64,000 nt of DNA. Origin: Angiostrongylus vasorum. Its lineage: Eukaryota > Nematoda > Chromadorea > Rhabditida > Metastrongylidae. Numbering within the stretch: the first letter of the stretch is position 1; the number at the start of each line of letters is the position of its first letter. Below the pieces are notes generated by a model. That model was not told where the DNA came from. It ran no database searches and saw only the letters and a program-made list of their open reading frames with translations. The translations under genes and the position numbers were made by a program. The stretch is from the NCBI GenBank assembly GCA_018806985.1, contig JADANN010000352.1:930001-994000 (forward strand), written 5' to 3'. Below, one piece after another: positions 21,100 through 32,327 of this stretch.

Positions 21100-22390
21100 T
21101 GGCTTCAAAGTAATAAACACTGGTTTTTACCTTGAGGCTCTAAGAATCACCACTCCAATCTAAAGCATCATTGCTTTCTAATAAAAGTTTTTGAAAATTC
21201 CCCATGTAATGTTCGTCTTCATAGAATCCTTCGAATATCAAGTTTTTATTGAGTTCGGTCATTCCGTATATAAAATCTGTCTTTGAAGCACTAGTAATTC
21301 AGTGTTCATATAAGAATAGAAAACTACTTATGATAACGAATAGGATTTCTACATGAGCAAAGAGATTTTAAGAGAACTGACACCAAACCTCTACAGATTT
21401 CGGAAGCTGTTCTTGTGATCGCTTCCACATGTGAAAGCTAATAAGGTTGAATATCATTCAGGAAATTAACAAACACAGTGGAATATGTAATGCTTTATTT
21501 CATTCAAAATGCTCTTTCAGTCGACACTTATGAAAGTTTTCTGATTTTCTTCGATAAGTAAACACGATGTTGATATCATTATCATTGATATCGTGGAAAA
21601 CAATGAATCACCAGTCAATGCCGAAGTTAAGAGGAAGTCGATTTTGGAAATTGCAATGTGAAGCTATGAAAGTCCCCCACAAAACTGACAAGGATGGTCG
21701 AAGTGCGATTTAGTACTTTCGTTTGGGTTTCCTTTTCTGTTATACGCCTGAGTAATTGACAAGGAGATAAAGTGAGACTTTGCGTATGAACAACTACTAC
21801 TCTTAAGAGATTCGTCCTCAGCGACAAAATATTAAAGAAAGGACTATGTGGTTTTGAATATCTATCTGAAGGAGCATTCAAATGTAAAACTATGATAGAA
21901 TCGATAAATGACTCAGTTTTAAAGATTCGTTGTTTCTCGAATCCGTTGAGGTGTTCTTTCATGAATTCGTCGCCTAAGTGTTTTTCTCCTCTAAATATAG
22001 AGGATGTATGGAGCATTTAATGCTTCGACTTTATCGAGAAGATAACAAGACCATTGTCAACGTAGTTAGTAAGATTTATTTTCAGTTATTATGCTCCCAG
22101 AGTACTTATTAAGAACCTGACTAGGTGTAGCTGTTGCTAAGTAATCCATTTGCTTTGGACTCACTTTGAATGTCTTGTCGTTGGCTTATTAGTTTGTTGA
22201 CTCGAAATCTAAAGAAGGAAAGCAGTCCGGAAATCACTAATACAGAGGCACTTAGCGCCCCGGATGTGCATTGCCTTATGAAGCAGTGCTAGAATTCGAC
22301 TTCTATCCTTCAATTTTGCAAATATCGCAGCGGTATTAGCTATATTTCTAGCTGCTTAAAAGCGTTGGAGTAGTATCCCAAGTACAATTC
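21100..22390. other. unique sequence with one open frame
   Basis: A minus-strand frame at 21627-22016 has an ATG and 129 codons, but its AT-rich, repeat-free composition gives no recognisable domain, and no splice site or polyadenylation signal is convincing. I treat it as a doubtful hypothetical ORF. Confidence 0.3.
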
Positions 22391-22410
22391 TTGTTCTTTA
22401 TTTCGTTAAA

Positions 22411-22450
22411 GCTGACGTTTCGGCGGATTTCGCCTTCTTCAGAGCCTGGA
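22411..22450 (-). ncRNA. hammerhead-ribozyme-like motif, left arm
   Basis: Minus strand: ccaggct, CTGAAGA, a, GGCG aaatc CGCC, GAAA, CGTC, agc. Core nucleotides and a 4-bp stem II are present, but one extra A sits between CTGAAGA and stem II. Confidence 0.6.
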
Positions 22451-22601
22451 AGGGTATATTGACAGGCAATTTGCTAAGTCAAACGCTCCGATAAGGTTTT
22501 TTTCGAGAAGCTGTTGATCGAGTGACTACGATTAAGATTTTCATCTTTCTGTATGTGTTCTTGGAGCGTTTGACTTAGTAAATTGCCTGTCAATATACCC
22601 T

Positions 22602-22645
22602 TCCAGGCTCTGAAGAGGCGAAATCCGCCGAAACGTCAGCTTTAA
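22602..22645 (+). ncRNA. hammerhead-ribozyme-like motif with intact core
   Basis: tccaggct, then CTGAAGA (22610-22616), stem II GGCG/CGCC (22617-22620 and 22626-22629) with loop aaatc, GAAA (22630-22633), then CGTC and agctt. The core fits the hammerhead consensus CUGANGA...GAAA. aggct and agctt can form a 5-bp stem I (one G·U). ACGU is self-complementary, so stem III would form between two copies, as described for minimal hammerheads of Penelope-like elements. The predicted cleavage site would follow GUC. Confidence 0.65.
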
Positions 22646-22847
22646 CGGAATTAAGAATAAAGTAACACCTCGTGTTTGCTCAACAAGAATACCGACAACT
22701 ATTTGATCAGTGCCGAGGTTAATAAAAGTCGGTCGTGGGAATCACTACAAATCTTGTTTTGGAAAGGATTTGTTTATTTATATGCATAGATTATTAGTGA
22801 CAGTTTTTTCTCAAGAATAAATTTTTGGATATTATACAAGTCGGCGC

Positions 22848-23135
22848 CCTGTGTGGCGCAGTGGTCGGAGGTGCCATGCAACACACACATGAAATCGATC
22901 GCCGCACCCATGGCCCACCAAACCCCCCATCCCTCCAGGGTCCGCAAATTGGCACCAGACTGACTTGTCTGAGGGATAGCAGCATTGGCTTGATACATCG
23001 GTAGGCCACCGCGAGTCATTGCAAAGGCTAGCCAGGAATTCAATCACATCTAAACGATGCTTCATGAAGTCGAATGCATAGCGCATCTCTCAGGCACTGA
23101 TCAACGCCGAGAGTTTTATCTTTTCTTTTTATGGA
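22848..23135 (+). repeat. SINE family A copy
   Basis: Excellent head: gtgtggcgcagtggtcggag. The B-box region is atgaaatcgatcgcc. The 3' end is gagagttttatcttttc. Several overlapping minus frames here are repeat artefacts. Confidence 0.85.
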
Positions 23136-23394
23136 CAAATTTTTTGGATATGATGCAAGTTAAACAGATAGAAAAACTTCCAATAAGCAGCCAGTAACGG
23201 TAGGCCAATTCTGAGAGCAAATGAGGCTTGTGGTTCTTAAAAAATACTAAAGAAAGTCCTAATATATCGGAAGAAATTAAGTAATCTCCACTGTATTTTG
23301 GCTTTTATAAAATTTAGTAGCTATTAGTTTCGCGTCGTGTATTTGTCTTTAAAAAAGTTACTTTGTAGAAATATTTCGAAATCGACTTTTCTTG

Positions 23395-23640
23395 TGACTA
23401 ATCGATATGTATTCTTTCTTTGACAAGCATACATAGGGTTGATAAATATATTTATTTCCAGCTAACGTTTCGACGTTTTCGTCTTCATCAGAGCCGATGA
23501 TCCGAATCGATGGTCCACGCTTGTAATTCGTCTCGATGTGGCGTCTTCACCTTCGCATCGAGTTGTGGCCTATTCGGCGGACCATCTCTCAGCCATCTTA
23601 TGGCTCTGATGAACTACCTCGTTTAAGCTCATCAAAGAAA
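23395..23640 (-). repeat. Penelope-type fragment with hammerhead-like motif
   Basis: The left end shares actaatcgatatgtattc-like sequence with the remnant at 1.5 kb. The hammerhead-like block lies at 23461-23500, and a decayed inverted partner (ggctctgatgaac) at about 23605, suggesting an old inverted pair. Confidence 0.6.
23461..23500 (-). ncRNA. hammerhead-ribozyme-like motif
   Basis: Minus strand: atcggct, CTGATGA, a, GACG aaaa CGTC, GAAA, CGTT, agctg. Stem II differs from the 22.6 kb copy at two positions, with matching changes on the other side (GACG/CGTC against GGCG/CGCC). Stem I can pair cggct with agctg. It carries the same extra A as most copies. Confidence 0.6.
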
Positions 23641-23739
23641 CAATAGATATTCCTCTGTGGAGTTTATCAGTAAATACCTATCGCCCCAATATTCTAAAAA
23701 AATCCCGCACTTCATATTTTGTCGCTTTTTTATAGGGCA

Positions 23740-23885
23740 CTTGTTACGCAGTAATTAAATATGCCTCGCAGTAATCATGGTCATTGGTTCGAACCGCGGC
23801 CTAGACTCCCGAAGCCTTGCATACCTCAGAAGTTGGCGAAATGAGTCTAGTCTTGAGTGAGAGGATAAGTATTGACATGATTCGA
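23740..23885 (+). repeat. tRNA-derived SINE head, family D-like
   Basis: gcacttgttacgcagtaatt (A-box-like) and ttggttcgaaccgcgg (a near-perfect B box GGTTCGAACC) lie at tRNA-like spacing. The body after ccttgcatacc is short and decayed. Confidence 0.5.
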
Positions 23886-24089
23886 TAGACTCCGCTTATT
23901 ATTATACCAAATGTTCAATCAGCTCTACAACAGTTGCAGGAGTTGACCGCCTAGTGAATTCCTTAACCCAGAACCCCCTCCTACCTTATTTCGTGGTTGG
24001 TCGAACTGGATACGAGCAAATTTCCGTCGTGTGCGGACCTTTCGTTTCTTTTCACAGGAAACGACTTTTTAATAACTAGAGTGCTTTGG

Positions 24090-24210
24090 AGGTAGTGAAA
24101 ACGACGGAAATATAGAAGAGACTTTGCTCTATCATTCTATGGGTATGGATAATATGTATGGCACTATTTAGTGTGTACTATGGCGCATTATGCAAATACA
24201 TTGCTGTAGG
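24090..24210 (+). repeat. low-copy repeat E, copy 1
   Basis: atagaagagactttgctcta and the following 90 bp match 33665-33785 (copy 2). In one frame both give a similar peptide: IEETLLYHSMGMDN here against VEKTLFYRSISMND there. It could be a pair of related exons or a decayed repeat. The acceptor ttcttttcacag lies just upstream at about 24059. Confidence 0.4.
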
Positions 24211-24903
24211 CACTTGGAAGCACTTTGCACTTCACCTTGAGTTCAGTTTGGTGTTTTTTGGTATCCAAACATTCCATACAATGATCATAGCCATTAAAAT
24301 GGAAAGAAACAATTAGTTGTTAGTCAAATTAGCGGTCAACGAACTCTTTTGACAACATGGTTCTTACAAATGCTTAAGTGTAGAGAATAGTTTTCTAACC
24401 TCACCATTACCATCTTGGTAGGCAATCAATTACTTATTGAAATAAGCTCACGTAGTGCGGGTTAAAGAAAATCTGGAACCCACCAGATTGAATATGGACA
24501 CTACAGTGCCCATATGGTCGTTGGGTTCAAATCTGTATGGATATCATAGTTTCTGCACGACCATAATCAGTTTTATATTCGTTCGTACCATTTAGAAAAT
24601 TAATAATAAAGGCACGTAGAACCAATGCCATTTGAGGACAGTTTGTGATTTTCGTGACTGCTTTACGGTGATTTGCCTTCGTCGTTCATCTCTCCAAAAT
24701 TTTACGAACATCAGAATGACCAACTTCGAAAATGTGTTTATGGTATAACCGTTGAATTACTCATTCATACGCTTCCACGACAAGTGATTTAGATTCATAA
24801 ATGTTTACAGTAGTTAACTGAGATGAGTTCCGGCGCTATGTTAATAAGATTCAAACTACCGTAATGTTTTACATTTGTTCATTGCCTATTTTTTTCATTA
24901 CAG

Positions 24904-24944
24904 AACGTTTCGTGAAGTACAACGGCAAGGATGCTGGTGCATGA
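24904..24944 (+). CDS. possible terminal exon, unknown product
   Basis: A very strong acceptor (ctatttttttcattacag) is followed in entry phase 1 by RFVKYNGKDAGA and TGA at 24942-24944. An alternative frame stays open to 25150. No upstream exon is firmly linked; a small one at about 24060-24093 (exit phase 2) would fit only the alternative frame. Confidence 0.3.
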
Positions 24945-25501
24945 GCGAAATTTGGAAAATCATTTGGGGTTTAAATCTGCGGTCATCCCTTTCCGGAGTC
25001 TTCGTGCTATCGATGTCATCGACGGGAGCCCTTGCTTTGTCTTTTTTCCCAGCTTTTTTTTATCCCAACAGTGCCACTAGCAATCACTGTTCAAGGCGAA
25101 TCAGTAATCGCGGATTTGAAGATTTTCATAATGTTCTGAGTTTTTTTTGATATGTCAGCATTCTTGTAGTTGCATTTCACATAATAACCGTATTGGTTCA
25201 AGGAAGCCTGCTTGGACTTTTTCCAAGATTCAATCTGAAACTCGTTAAGCTTTCAATATTATCAGTGATAAGCAGCATTACATTTACTGTATAGTGACTA
25301 TCTGTTCTCCCTTCTGATAGATGTAATCGACAAATGAGCTCGGCATGAATTATGAAGTGATTCGACGACGTGCATTTAAGCACGCACCTGCTTCCCCACT
25401 AAATGGCAACTACGCCATCACTTCAAATAAGTAGCTAGCGCATGTTAGTTACTACTGCCCATTTCCTTTTTTCCTGCATAAGTTGTTTTTGCTTATTATA
25501 G

Positions 25502-25536
25502 AGAGGAGAGAGCATAAGAGCAAAACTCTATCAAAC
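25502..25536 (+). CDS. possible small internal exon
   Basis: Acceptor tttttgcttattatag and donor gtaagtgg enclose 35 bp, open in two frames: RGESIRAKLYQ (phase 0 to 2) or RREHKSKTLSN (phase 1 to 0). Both sites are strong. No partner exon was identified. Confidence 0.3.
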
Positions 25537-25539
25537 GTA

Positions 25540-25940
25540 AGTGGATGCTATAAATTTGTCAGGCTTAGAAGAGAAATCTATGCAATTCTCACGTCATTGT
25601 CACTCATGTGTCAACGTCTTTCATTGTACGACTTTCATCACCATATCGTCTATTATAGTTTTATTTATTTTTTGGCTTTCCTAAAAATTGCATATCTTCT
25701 AGAGAAAGGGTTCCTTTAACCATGTAAATAGAATGAGGTTAGCGACTTAGTTTACATGTTGAAAAAAGAGCATCGGGCCATCACCGATGTCTAACGTTCA
25801 GAGGAATGTACCAGTAGGATACAGCATCACTGTCGTTGCATTTCACATAATATCTTGTGAAAAGTTGTACTAGGCAGTAAATCAACAGTTCACATTGTAA
25901 AGCATTACATACATGCATTCGAATAGAAAACGCGCTCGGC
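25540..25940. other. no feature seen
   Basis: AT-rich unique sequence. Confidence 0.4.
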
Positions 25941-25984
25941 TTTTGTTAACTCTTGAGCCCATATATCTGACTCTATTAAGAATC

Positions 25985-26165
25985 GTAGAGGTGGTTAAAA
26001 GCATGTTCGGTGTGTACAACAACTCGCCAAAGGTTAGTGATTTACCCTAGCCGAAGAAGGATGACGCGTTCGGTGAGCCCTTGGCGAGAGAATGAAACCA
26101 ATGATCCTATGTGCATGGGAGGGCTCCTCTAACCACATCGATCCATTTTTTCCCACGAATCGATA
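25985..26165 (-). repeat. SINE family D-like head fragment
   Basis: The minus strand reads ggagccctcccatgcacata, ggtttcattctctcgcc, then the family-type ccaagggctcaccgaacg. The central block is decayed. Confidence 0.45.
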
Positions 26166-26383
26166 AGCATGAATATATACATATGTATGTGTATACGCTG
26201 TAATCAGAAGTGAGCTGTTCACGACTGAAGCATACCCAGGTAGGACATATTCTGTTGCATGCAGTGTGCTCTTCGGTGGGATCAGCTAATAGGCCACTTG
26301 TGTATACTTCACAAAACTGACTTAGATCTTTCGTCTAATTTTAACCATACGCGTAGTTATAATCCTTACACACACATGTACAC

Positions 26384-26539
<156 letters not shown>

Positions 26540-26699
26540 TTGTGTATGTATCCTCTTTCCCATTAATTTTGCCAAAACCCTCTGGTAATATAATTGGGTA
26601 ATATTTCCATAGGGGCGATTCATAGTCGCCTCTAGCGAACTCGAACCAACAAGTATAGCAAGCATTCAATGGACAAATCTCGGTGAATTAGTTGTAGGT

Positions 26700-27520
26700 A
26701 TACATGAGGCTAAAACAGAAAGGGTAGTTCATTATTGCTCAGCATTTTGAATACTCAAAGTTGGTCCTTTGAAGACGTTTACGTGCATCTATGATGGATT
26801 TAATGTTGGTAAATACAAGTAAAAATTTTTGTTAGTACCGTCGTTGAGCTAACATTTTCTAGTGATCTCCTTCAATAAACTGTATGACTTATACGGTAGT
26901 TCTACGAATTGTGATAGAATAGTGCACTTCAATGGGCGTGGACTCTTCAGCTTTATTCGTTGTCATCTAAAATGCCTTAAGGAACAATCTGTCAAATCAC
27001 GTTTTGGAGGAAGATTTCCAATATTCGTTTTAATATCGGAACATTTGACTATTCAAACATAACAGAGAAAGTTACTCAAGAAATTTTCCGAGTGGACGAA
27101 CTACGCTTGTCGAAAATTTAGCGCATTTCAAAAGCTCTTTACTAACCTTAGAACATCGAGGTTTCCACGATTTTTTCTCACTGTCTCATGCTTGTCTTAG
27201 CAAAACGAAGTAACGATCGAAAACAGTTACTTTACAAAAATGTTGTCAGTGATTACTCCGTAATTTTTAGTAAACTGGGTAACCCACCATCTCATGTCAT
27301 CTTCAAAAATTGACTCCGTCATGATAGAATGTCAACAACACAAGACCGGGCAAAATCAGAACTTAAATATGAATTTGTTTTTTGCGGAAATAAACCCAGT
27401 TATTTCGAAGCATTTCCACAGTATGTTTCTGTTCCTATAAGGTAATAGTAGGATTGGTTTTTATGTGGCCGGCCCTCATATATTATGCCAACCTCGGAGC
27501 TTCTTTAGTTCGATTTATTG
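26700..27520. other. no firm feature
   Basis: Unique AT-rich sequence. A frame at 26862-27062 starts after an acceptor-like aacattttctag and is open for 66 codons, but there is nothing else to support it. Confidence 0.35.
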
Positions 27521-27529
27521 TTTCACATC

Positions 27530-27815
27530 CGTCACCTTTGCAGACGCTCGTATTTGTGTGCTGGTATGCGTTCAGCTTCCATATGAGAGTTTTTTCTTCG
27601 TTTCATGAATCGCTATGAATCCTCATCGAATTGATTTTTCCTGGAACACTATGTTATCTCCTGTCTTAGCTTTTGTCTTTCATCGGCAATCAATGCGATC
27701 GATCGATTTTGCGTCTTGGTATGCATTTGGGTTCCAACTGAGACTTTTTTGCTCTGTTCATGAAGTTTTCATAAATTCTGGTCAAATCTGTTCTTTCTGG
27801 AATGCTGTATAAGCT
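27530..27815 (+). repeat. diverged tandem duplication, unit about 160 bp
   Basis: ctggtatgcgttcagcttcc...gagttttttcttcgtttcatgaa (about 27559-27608) recurs as cttggtatgcatttgggttcc...gacttttttgctctgttcatgaa (about 27716-27763), with further matches on both sides. Divergence is high, so it is old. Confidence 0.45.
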
Positions 27816-28215
27816 CTCCGAGCGTGTGTCCACGCCACCGATCGTCAAAAAAGGTAGTTACCGTCTTTGTAGTTTCTCGGAGGGACGTTGCTTAGATATT
27901 GGGGCCCAATACGATCATGTTCAATCGGCTGTGAATGGTACAGAATAACTTTCGATGACATTCAGTTTTCCGACTCAAAAGTTTGAGTTGAAAGATAGGC
28001 AAGCGAAAAGTCGCAATTTTGTATGCATCGATAGGTTTATGTCAGTCAGTTAATGAAAGAATCAGGAGAAAAATAACGCTCTGAAAAACTTTGTGTGGTA
28101 CTTCCTACTTTGAATTTAGGCGCTTTACCACTTAACTGTAACTGTTGTTAGTCTGCTTTTGTGTTCTTAGTTTCTCCTCCAGACGAGCCAATATGAGACA
28201 ACGTGTTATCTTTAC

Positions 28216-28390
28216 CAGTAGCTACTATTAAATCGGTGACGAAATAATACCGATGGAAATCATCCGTTCCTATAGGGGAGGTTATTACATGTTTCCGGTG
28301 AATAGCAACATGAGCAGCGTTTTTCCATCGTGACCAAAGCTTTTCCTCTCGATATGAGTAAACAATTAAGCGACGTCCGTGCAAATGAAG
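28216..28390 (-). CDS. possible coding exon, unknown product
   Basis: A minus-strand run of 58 codons with balanced codon use: RRLIVYSYREEKLWSRWK, then HVAIHRKHVITSP, then FHRYYFVTDLIVAT, ending at a gtaaag donor. The upstream acceptor (catagttag) is weak. A competing + exon is only 215 bp away. I do not recognise the product. Confidence 0.35.
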
Positions 28391-28604
28391 CTAACTATGC
28401 TGTGGATTAGAAATAAGAATGTCGTGTTTCTGCTCGATCTTCATGTCGACAAATGTTCCGTCTTCGTTTTATTTACCTATTTCTATCTAGAGTCTTGGAT
28501 TGTTCCATACCGTTTCCGCATATCTCGCCTGGAGGAAAAAAAAACAAGTTTTACAAGGGTTGAAGATCGTGTAGTACCCTGACATCGACATTTTGTGATT
28601 CCAG

Positions 28605-28691
28605 GCTCATCCAGATCAATTAGAATTCAACAAACCTATCGAGATAGGTGGCAACAAGCCGCAACTAACCCAGCTATTGGAACACGCCTAG
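28605..28691 (+). CDS. possible terminal exon, unknown product
   Basis: Acceptor ttttgtgattccag, then 28 codons in phase 0 (AHPDQLEFNKPIEIGGNK, then QLTQLLEHA) and TAG at 28689-28691. The composition is strongly protein-like. No upstream exon was linked. Confidence 0.35.
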   Translation, partial: AHPDQLEFNKPIEIGGNKPQLTQLLEHA

Positions 28692-28959
28692 CTGAGACGA
28701 GCCGACTATTGGAGCGTTTAAGGATTTCTATAAAAGGAATAGTGTTCATGTTGTAGTGCAACACTACTGCTATGTGATAGGTGAACCCAAAATTGGTGTA
28801 TAGTTTTCTTGTCATCCAGTTTTACTGAAAACAATCGATCTCTTACGTTCAGTACTTGTAGAAAACCTAGAGACTTTATTAACCAGTAATAATATTACTG
28901 TTCATAGAAGCAGTCATCACATCCTCTCTCCCGACCCCAGCACATTTTGCACTCAGTTC

Positions 28960-29235
28960 CTTTCCTCTCATTCATCGTCCGCAAAGGTCTTCAAACGTTT
29001 CGCATGTTATTCAGCTGCCAAGCTAATTGAGGATTTCGCCTTTTTTTTTACGAATGTCTTGAAATGCCGGTTGAGACGATTCTGTTTGCAATGTTGGCGT
29101 TAGCCGAGCTAAGGCGTCTCCACGTGGATTGGGAGAAAGCGTTTCGGGAGATGTTGAACCAATGTCTTGCTTCGTGATGGACTGCGTCACTAACCACTCC
29201 GCTATTCCCTCATTATTCTTCATTCTCCACTTATT
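28960..29235 (-). repeat. SINE family D copy
   Basis: The minus-strand head is gaatagcggagtggttagtg (A-box TAGCGGAGTGG), with attggttcaacatctccc as the B-box region and a 3' part near gtccgcaaaggtcttcaaac. It is closest to the head at 9.8 kb. Confidence 0.65.
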
Positions 29236-29544
29236 CCGAAACATTTCTTACTATTTGTAACCCCATTTTCTTCTGGCTCATATTTTTTTCGCCAAGATTA
29301 CTATTTGCTTCCCTCCTTGCTGCTGAATTTATATCCTTCCATGACCATGACGATGTCGCATTGTGCGCTGCTTCGCAGTATCAATTTTGCTCTAATGGTC
29401 AGTCGTTCAAGTACTGTTTTCAAATCAGTCTTGTTTTTTCCTCATTTGGGTCCCAACATATAATTTGTTGGTCGTTGACTATGAAGCTTTTTTTCTCGAA
29501 TTTGCTCTCATTAGTATTACCGTTATTATTGTTAGTTACTGCCG

Positions 29545-29830
29545 AGAATGCATATGGTGAAGTGGAGAGAGGCACGTACCGGTAAACACGTGGTCCTTGG
29601 TTTCTGTCCCGCCTCCCTAGCTCATCAAGGCACCCATCCTTCGACGGTCGCCGAATTGATGTACGCGTTGCCTCGGATGATAAAAGCACTGACTTGGTGC
29701 ATCGATAACCCACTGTAAGTCATTGTATAAGGGAAATACGCTTTCACTAACCTATAGGATGCTAAGAATGAAGTCCAATTCATGGCTCATTTTTTAAGGG
29801 ACTGATCAACACTGAACGTTTTGTTCTTTT
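29545..29830 (+). repeat. SINE family A copy, diverged
   Basis: The head is decayed (atggtgaagtggagagaggc). The central part ccatccttcgacggtcgcc and the 3' part gggactgatcaacactgaac are clear. A signal-peptide-like frame at 29488 reads into this head. Confidence 0.65.
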
Positions 29831-29839
29831 ATTATTTAT

Positions 29840-30335
29840 TAAAAATTTTTAGTTCTGAGTCAGAATTTCGCTCGCGAGTGAGCAATTTTTTATAAGCTTT
29901 TGCGAATTTTTTGAATTTTTTGACAACATCATGGCAAATTACTACTACGTCATAACAAATAACATCATAACTACTGGTCCACGCTTGATGTGCACCTCAG
30001 TTTTCAGGCAATCTATATCCATGGGTTGTCATCGTCAACGTAGCACGCACCTCTGTCTCCATCCCATAAATAATTCGTTGGGCAGATTTGGCTTTTACTG
30101 CTATCGAGATTTTTTTGCTGTCATCATGTTCGGCCATAGTTCTGTCGTTATTCCATGTACGACTTTTCTTAGTTTCTTCTTTCCATTTTCTTTAAAGCAT
30201 TCCTAAGAATCGTTTCTTATTAAGCATTTCCCTAATTGCAATACTTCCTTTATTTTTTGTGAGTGTTTTCGGGAATTGTTTTTTCTAAAGCCGTTCTATA
30301 TATTTCAAAAGTTCTTAATTCTGTTACTTCTTTTT
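29840..30335. other. no firm feature
   Basis: AT-rich unique sequence. A 91-codon + frame at 29931-30206 has an ATG but no recognisable domain. Confidence 0.35.
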
Positions 30336-30338
30336 CAG

Positions 30339-30410
30339 CTTTCTAGATTTCCCGTGAAATATAATAACCCGAATGATTTCTACCGCCATATTTCATGTGT
30401 GTTTTTCTAA
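30339..30410 (+). CDS. possible terminal exon, unknown product
   Basis: A very strong acceptor (gttacttctttttcag), then 23 codons in phase 0 (LSRFPVKYNNPNDFYRHIS...) and TAA at 30408-30410. No linked upstream exon. Confidence 0.35.
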   Translation, partial: LSRFPVKYNNPNDFYRHISCVFF

Positions 30411-30509
30411 CGCTTTCCCAACATCGACATTAATCCAGTTGTTACATCTGTATCTCACTAATATTAAAAGTGCTAAAGGACTTCAAACTGCGTTTCAAGG
30501 ACGCCGAGG

Positions 30510-30830
30510 AGCAATGTTAAGAGGTGCCGTCCAATGATACTCGTCGTGCACAGTCACAGGTTTAATCCCACGTGGACCAAGTAGGTTTGGCATCACTCGA
30601 GAGTCGATAGATTGGTACCATGCTTTTCAGTGAGAAAGCTTCTTATGTACTGTTATAACTAACTATCCGAGGACTTCAGTGAAAATCTGGTCGATCAGCA
30701 TTCAACGACATTCATATGAAGGCCAAAAATCTTCAAGCAATCAAACTCACGCGTAAAACACAGAAACCCTTCATTGATGATGACTGGTATGCGGCAATGA
30801 ATCGAATAGAAAAGCGCTGATATCCACATG
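30510..30830 (+). repeat. SINE family D copy, diverged
   Basis: tcacaggtttaatcccacg is the B-box region. gatagattggtaccatgct is the shared central block. gatcagcattcaacgacattc is the 3' part. Confidence 0.6.
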
Positions 30831-30839
30831 AAATGTAAT

Positions 30840-31400
30840 TAATTCCTATTTTAAGCAGTACTGAAAGTTATAACAATTTTGGTGACTACATTTTTTCGTC
30901 AGATATCTGAAAATGCGTACTACGGGCCCTAGTTTCATTGTGATGGCTTTAATGAGTTTTAAAGGAACAAAAACAAAGCCAATGAGGATGAAACGACGTC
31001 CCGTTAGCCTAATTTTGTCCAATCAACGCTCTACTATTTAAACTATGCATTCCGCCGAGGGAGAAGTATTAATGCGATCTGTAGTTTTTCCTCCTTCTCC
31101 TCTTCAAACGTGCTTATTTTTCCTGGTGATTTGCGCAGTTCTCATCCATTTTTCCTGCATTTCTTGCTCCATTTTCCAAAAATAGATATATTTTTTATAC
31201 AAAGATGAAATACAACGGAAAGTTCATTCCTCTCAATTTGAGTCGACAAACAGAACAACTGTTGAAGTGTTCACCATTTCTGTGGTGAAAAAAAGATTAA
31301 ACTACTTGTTAAATTGAGCGTTGAAGTACTTTGAGCATTCATCCCTTCCGCTGTGTTACACAGAGCTGTTGCTGATTTTTTTTAGTTAAAATTGAAGCGC
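30840..31400. other. no feature seen
   Basis: Unique AT-rich sequence. Confidence 0.45.
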
Positions 31401-31404
31401 ATGA

Positions 31405-31500
31405 TCTCCATCACCTATAATCCTTTGAACCATCTGGGTAGCCCATATCGGCGTTAAACTCAGCTAAGCTGAAACTGCAATCGAAATCACACTGTTTACC
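31405..31500 (-). repeat. SINE family B 5'-extension fragment
   Basis: ggtagcccatatcggcg and ctcagctaagctgaaactgc match the extension next to family-B heads. Confidence 0.5.
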
Positions 31501-31535
31501 TTCTTTATCTACTGTCCATTTTCTTCTTATTTCAG

Positions 31536-31575
31536 ATTTAGCACCGGTGGAGTAAAAAAAATTGCTAAGAGAAAG
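31536..31575 (+). CDS. possible small internal exon
   Basis: Acceptor tttcttcttatttcag and donor gtaaac enclose 40 bp, entry phase 2 and exit phase 0, giving FSTGGVKKIAKRK. Only one frame is open. No partner exon was found. Confidence 0.3.
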
Positions 31576-31579
31576 GTAA

Positions 31580-31735
31580 ACTAAGGCCCTCAGTTACTGT
31601 GGTGGATAGCACGTGTCTCCCCTGGAAAGGGGAAGTCGCTGGTTTTGCTCATCTATCTGCATTCTTATTCTTGTATTTCACATTGTACCTCGCCGTGGAA
31701 AAAAAATAAGCAGTGAGTAAAAAAATTAAACATTA
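31580..31735 (+). repeat. SINE family B variant with another tRNA-like head
   Basis: cagttactgtggtggatagc (A-box-like), tcccctggaaaggggaag (arm-like hairpin) and gtcgctggttttgctc (B-box-like) precede a family-B-like 3' end (taagcagtgagtaaaaaaat). Confidence 0.5.
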
Positions 31736-31839
31736 TCATGCACAATTTCAAAGACCGACTTTTTTATTAACATCGTCATCGTTCTTTCATTCGCTATTTT
31801 CTTGAAAAACAGAAGGATGTTTTAATCACAATCTTAACC

Positions 31840-32085
31840 TTTTAATTTACTGCCTATTCTTTTTAATGGCAGGGTATAATTCGAAATGTAACTTTAATGA
31901 CGCTGAGATATTTTTTGCAAAACTCCAGACCGCAGGTGTCTGCGGTGGGGAACAAACGCGCTATTGTCCTTTCCGGGGAGTAACGCGTTCACCACCACAC
32001 CATGCGGGTCCTTCGTTTCGCCTGTCTCTCAGCTAGTTCTATCGATCTTTTGCCATCAGCAATCACCCGTCAGTTTAAGAAGGAA
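31840..32085 (-). repeat. SINE family B copy
   Basis: Reverse orientation: 3' end at left (tttaatttactgcctattc), head at right (complement of ggacccgcatggtgtggtgg), then the 5' extension up to caatcacccgtcag. Confidence 0.8.
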
Positions 32086-32288
32086 GTTTGTTACTATCCG
32101 AGCAAGTTCATATTCTTTCACAAGAACTGATGCTTCGTCTCTAGATTTTGTCTTCATAAATCCTTAAAAAATTCATGAGCTGCATCCTCATCCATCAAAA
32201 ATACCTCCAAAACTCCACAGAAAACCGGGAAACCCAGATTTCATTTGCACGGGATATACTAAGTTGTTCAGAAATAAATGAGCGCTTT

Positions 32289-32290
<2 letters not shown>

Positions 32291-32324
<34 letters not shown>
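32291..32324. repeat. (AT)n microsatellite
   Basis: About 34 bp of TA repeats. Confidence 0.9.

Positions 32325-32327
<3 letters not shown>

Larger units (their letters stand above)
22394..22657. repeat. Penelope-type palindrome with two inverted hammerhead-like motifs
   Basis: The arms at 22394-22490 and 22562-22657 are about 95 bp and nearly identical in inverted orientation, separated by a spacer of about 71 bp. Each arm carries a hammerhead-like core. The right-hand flank (tgtttgctcaacaagaata, ggtcgtgggaatcactac) matches fragments at 12.6 and 49.2 kb. Confidence 0.75.
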
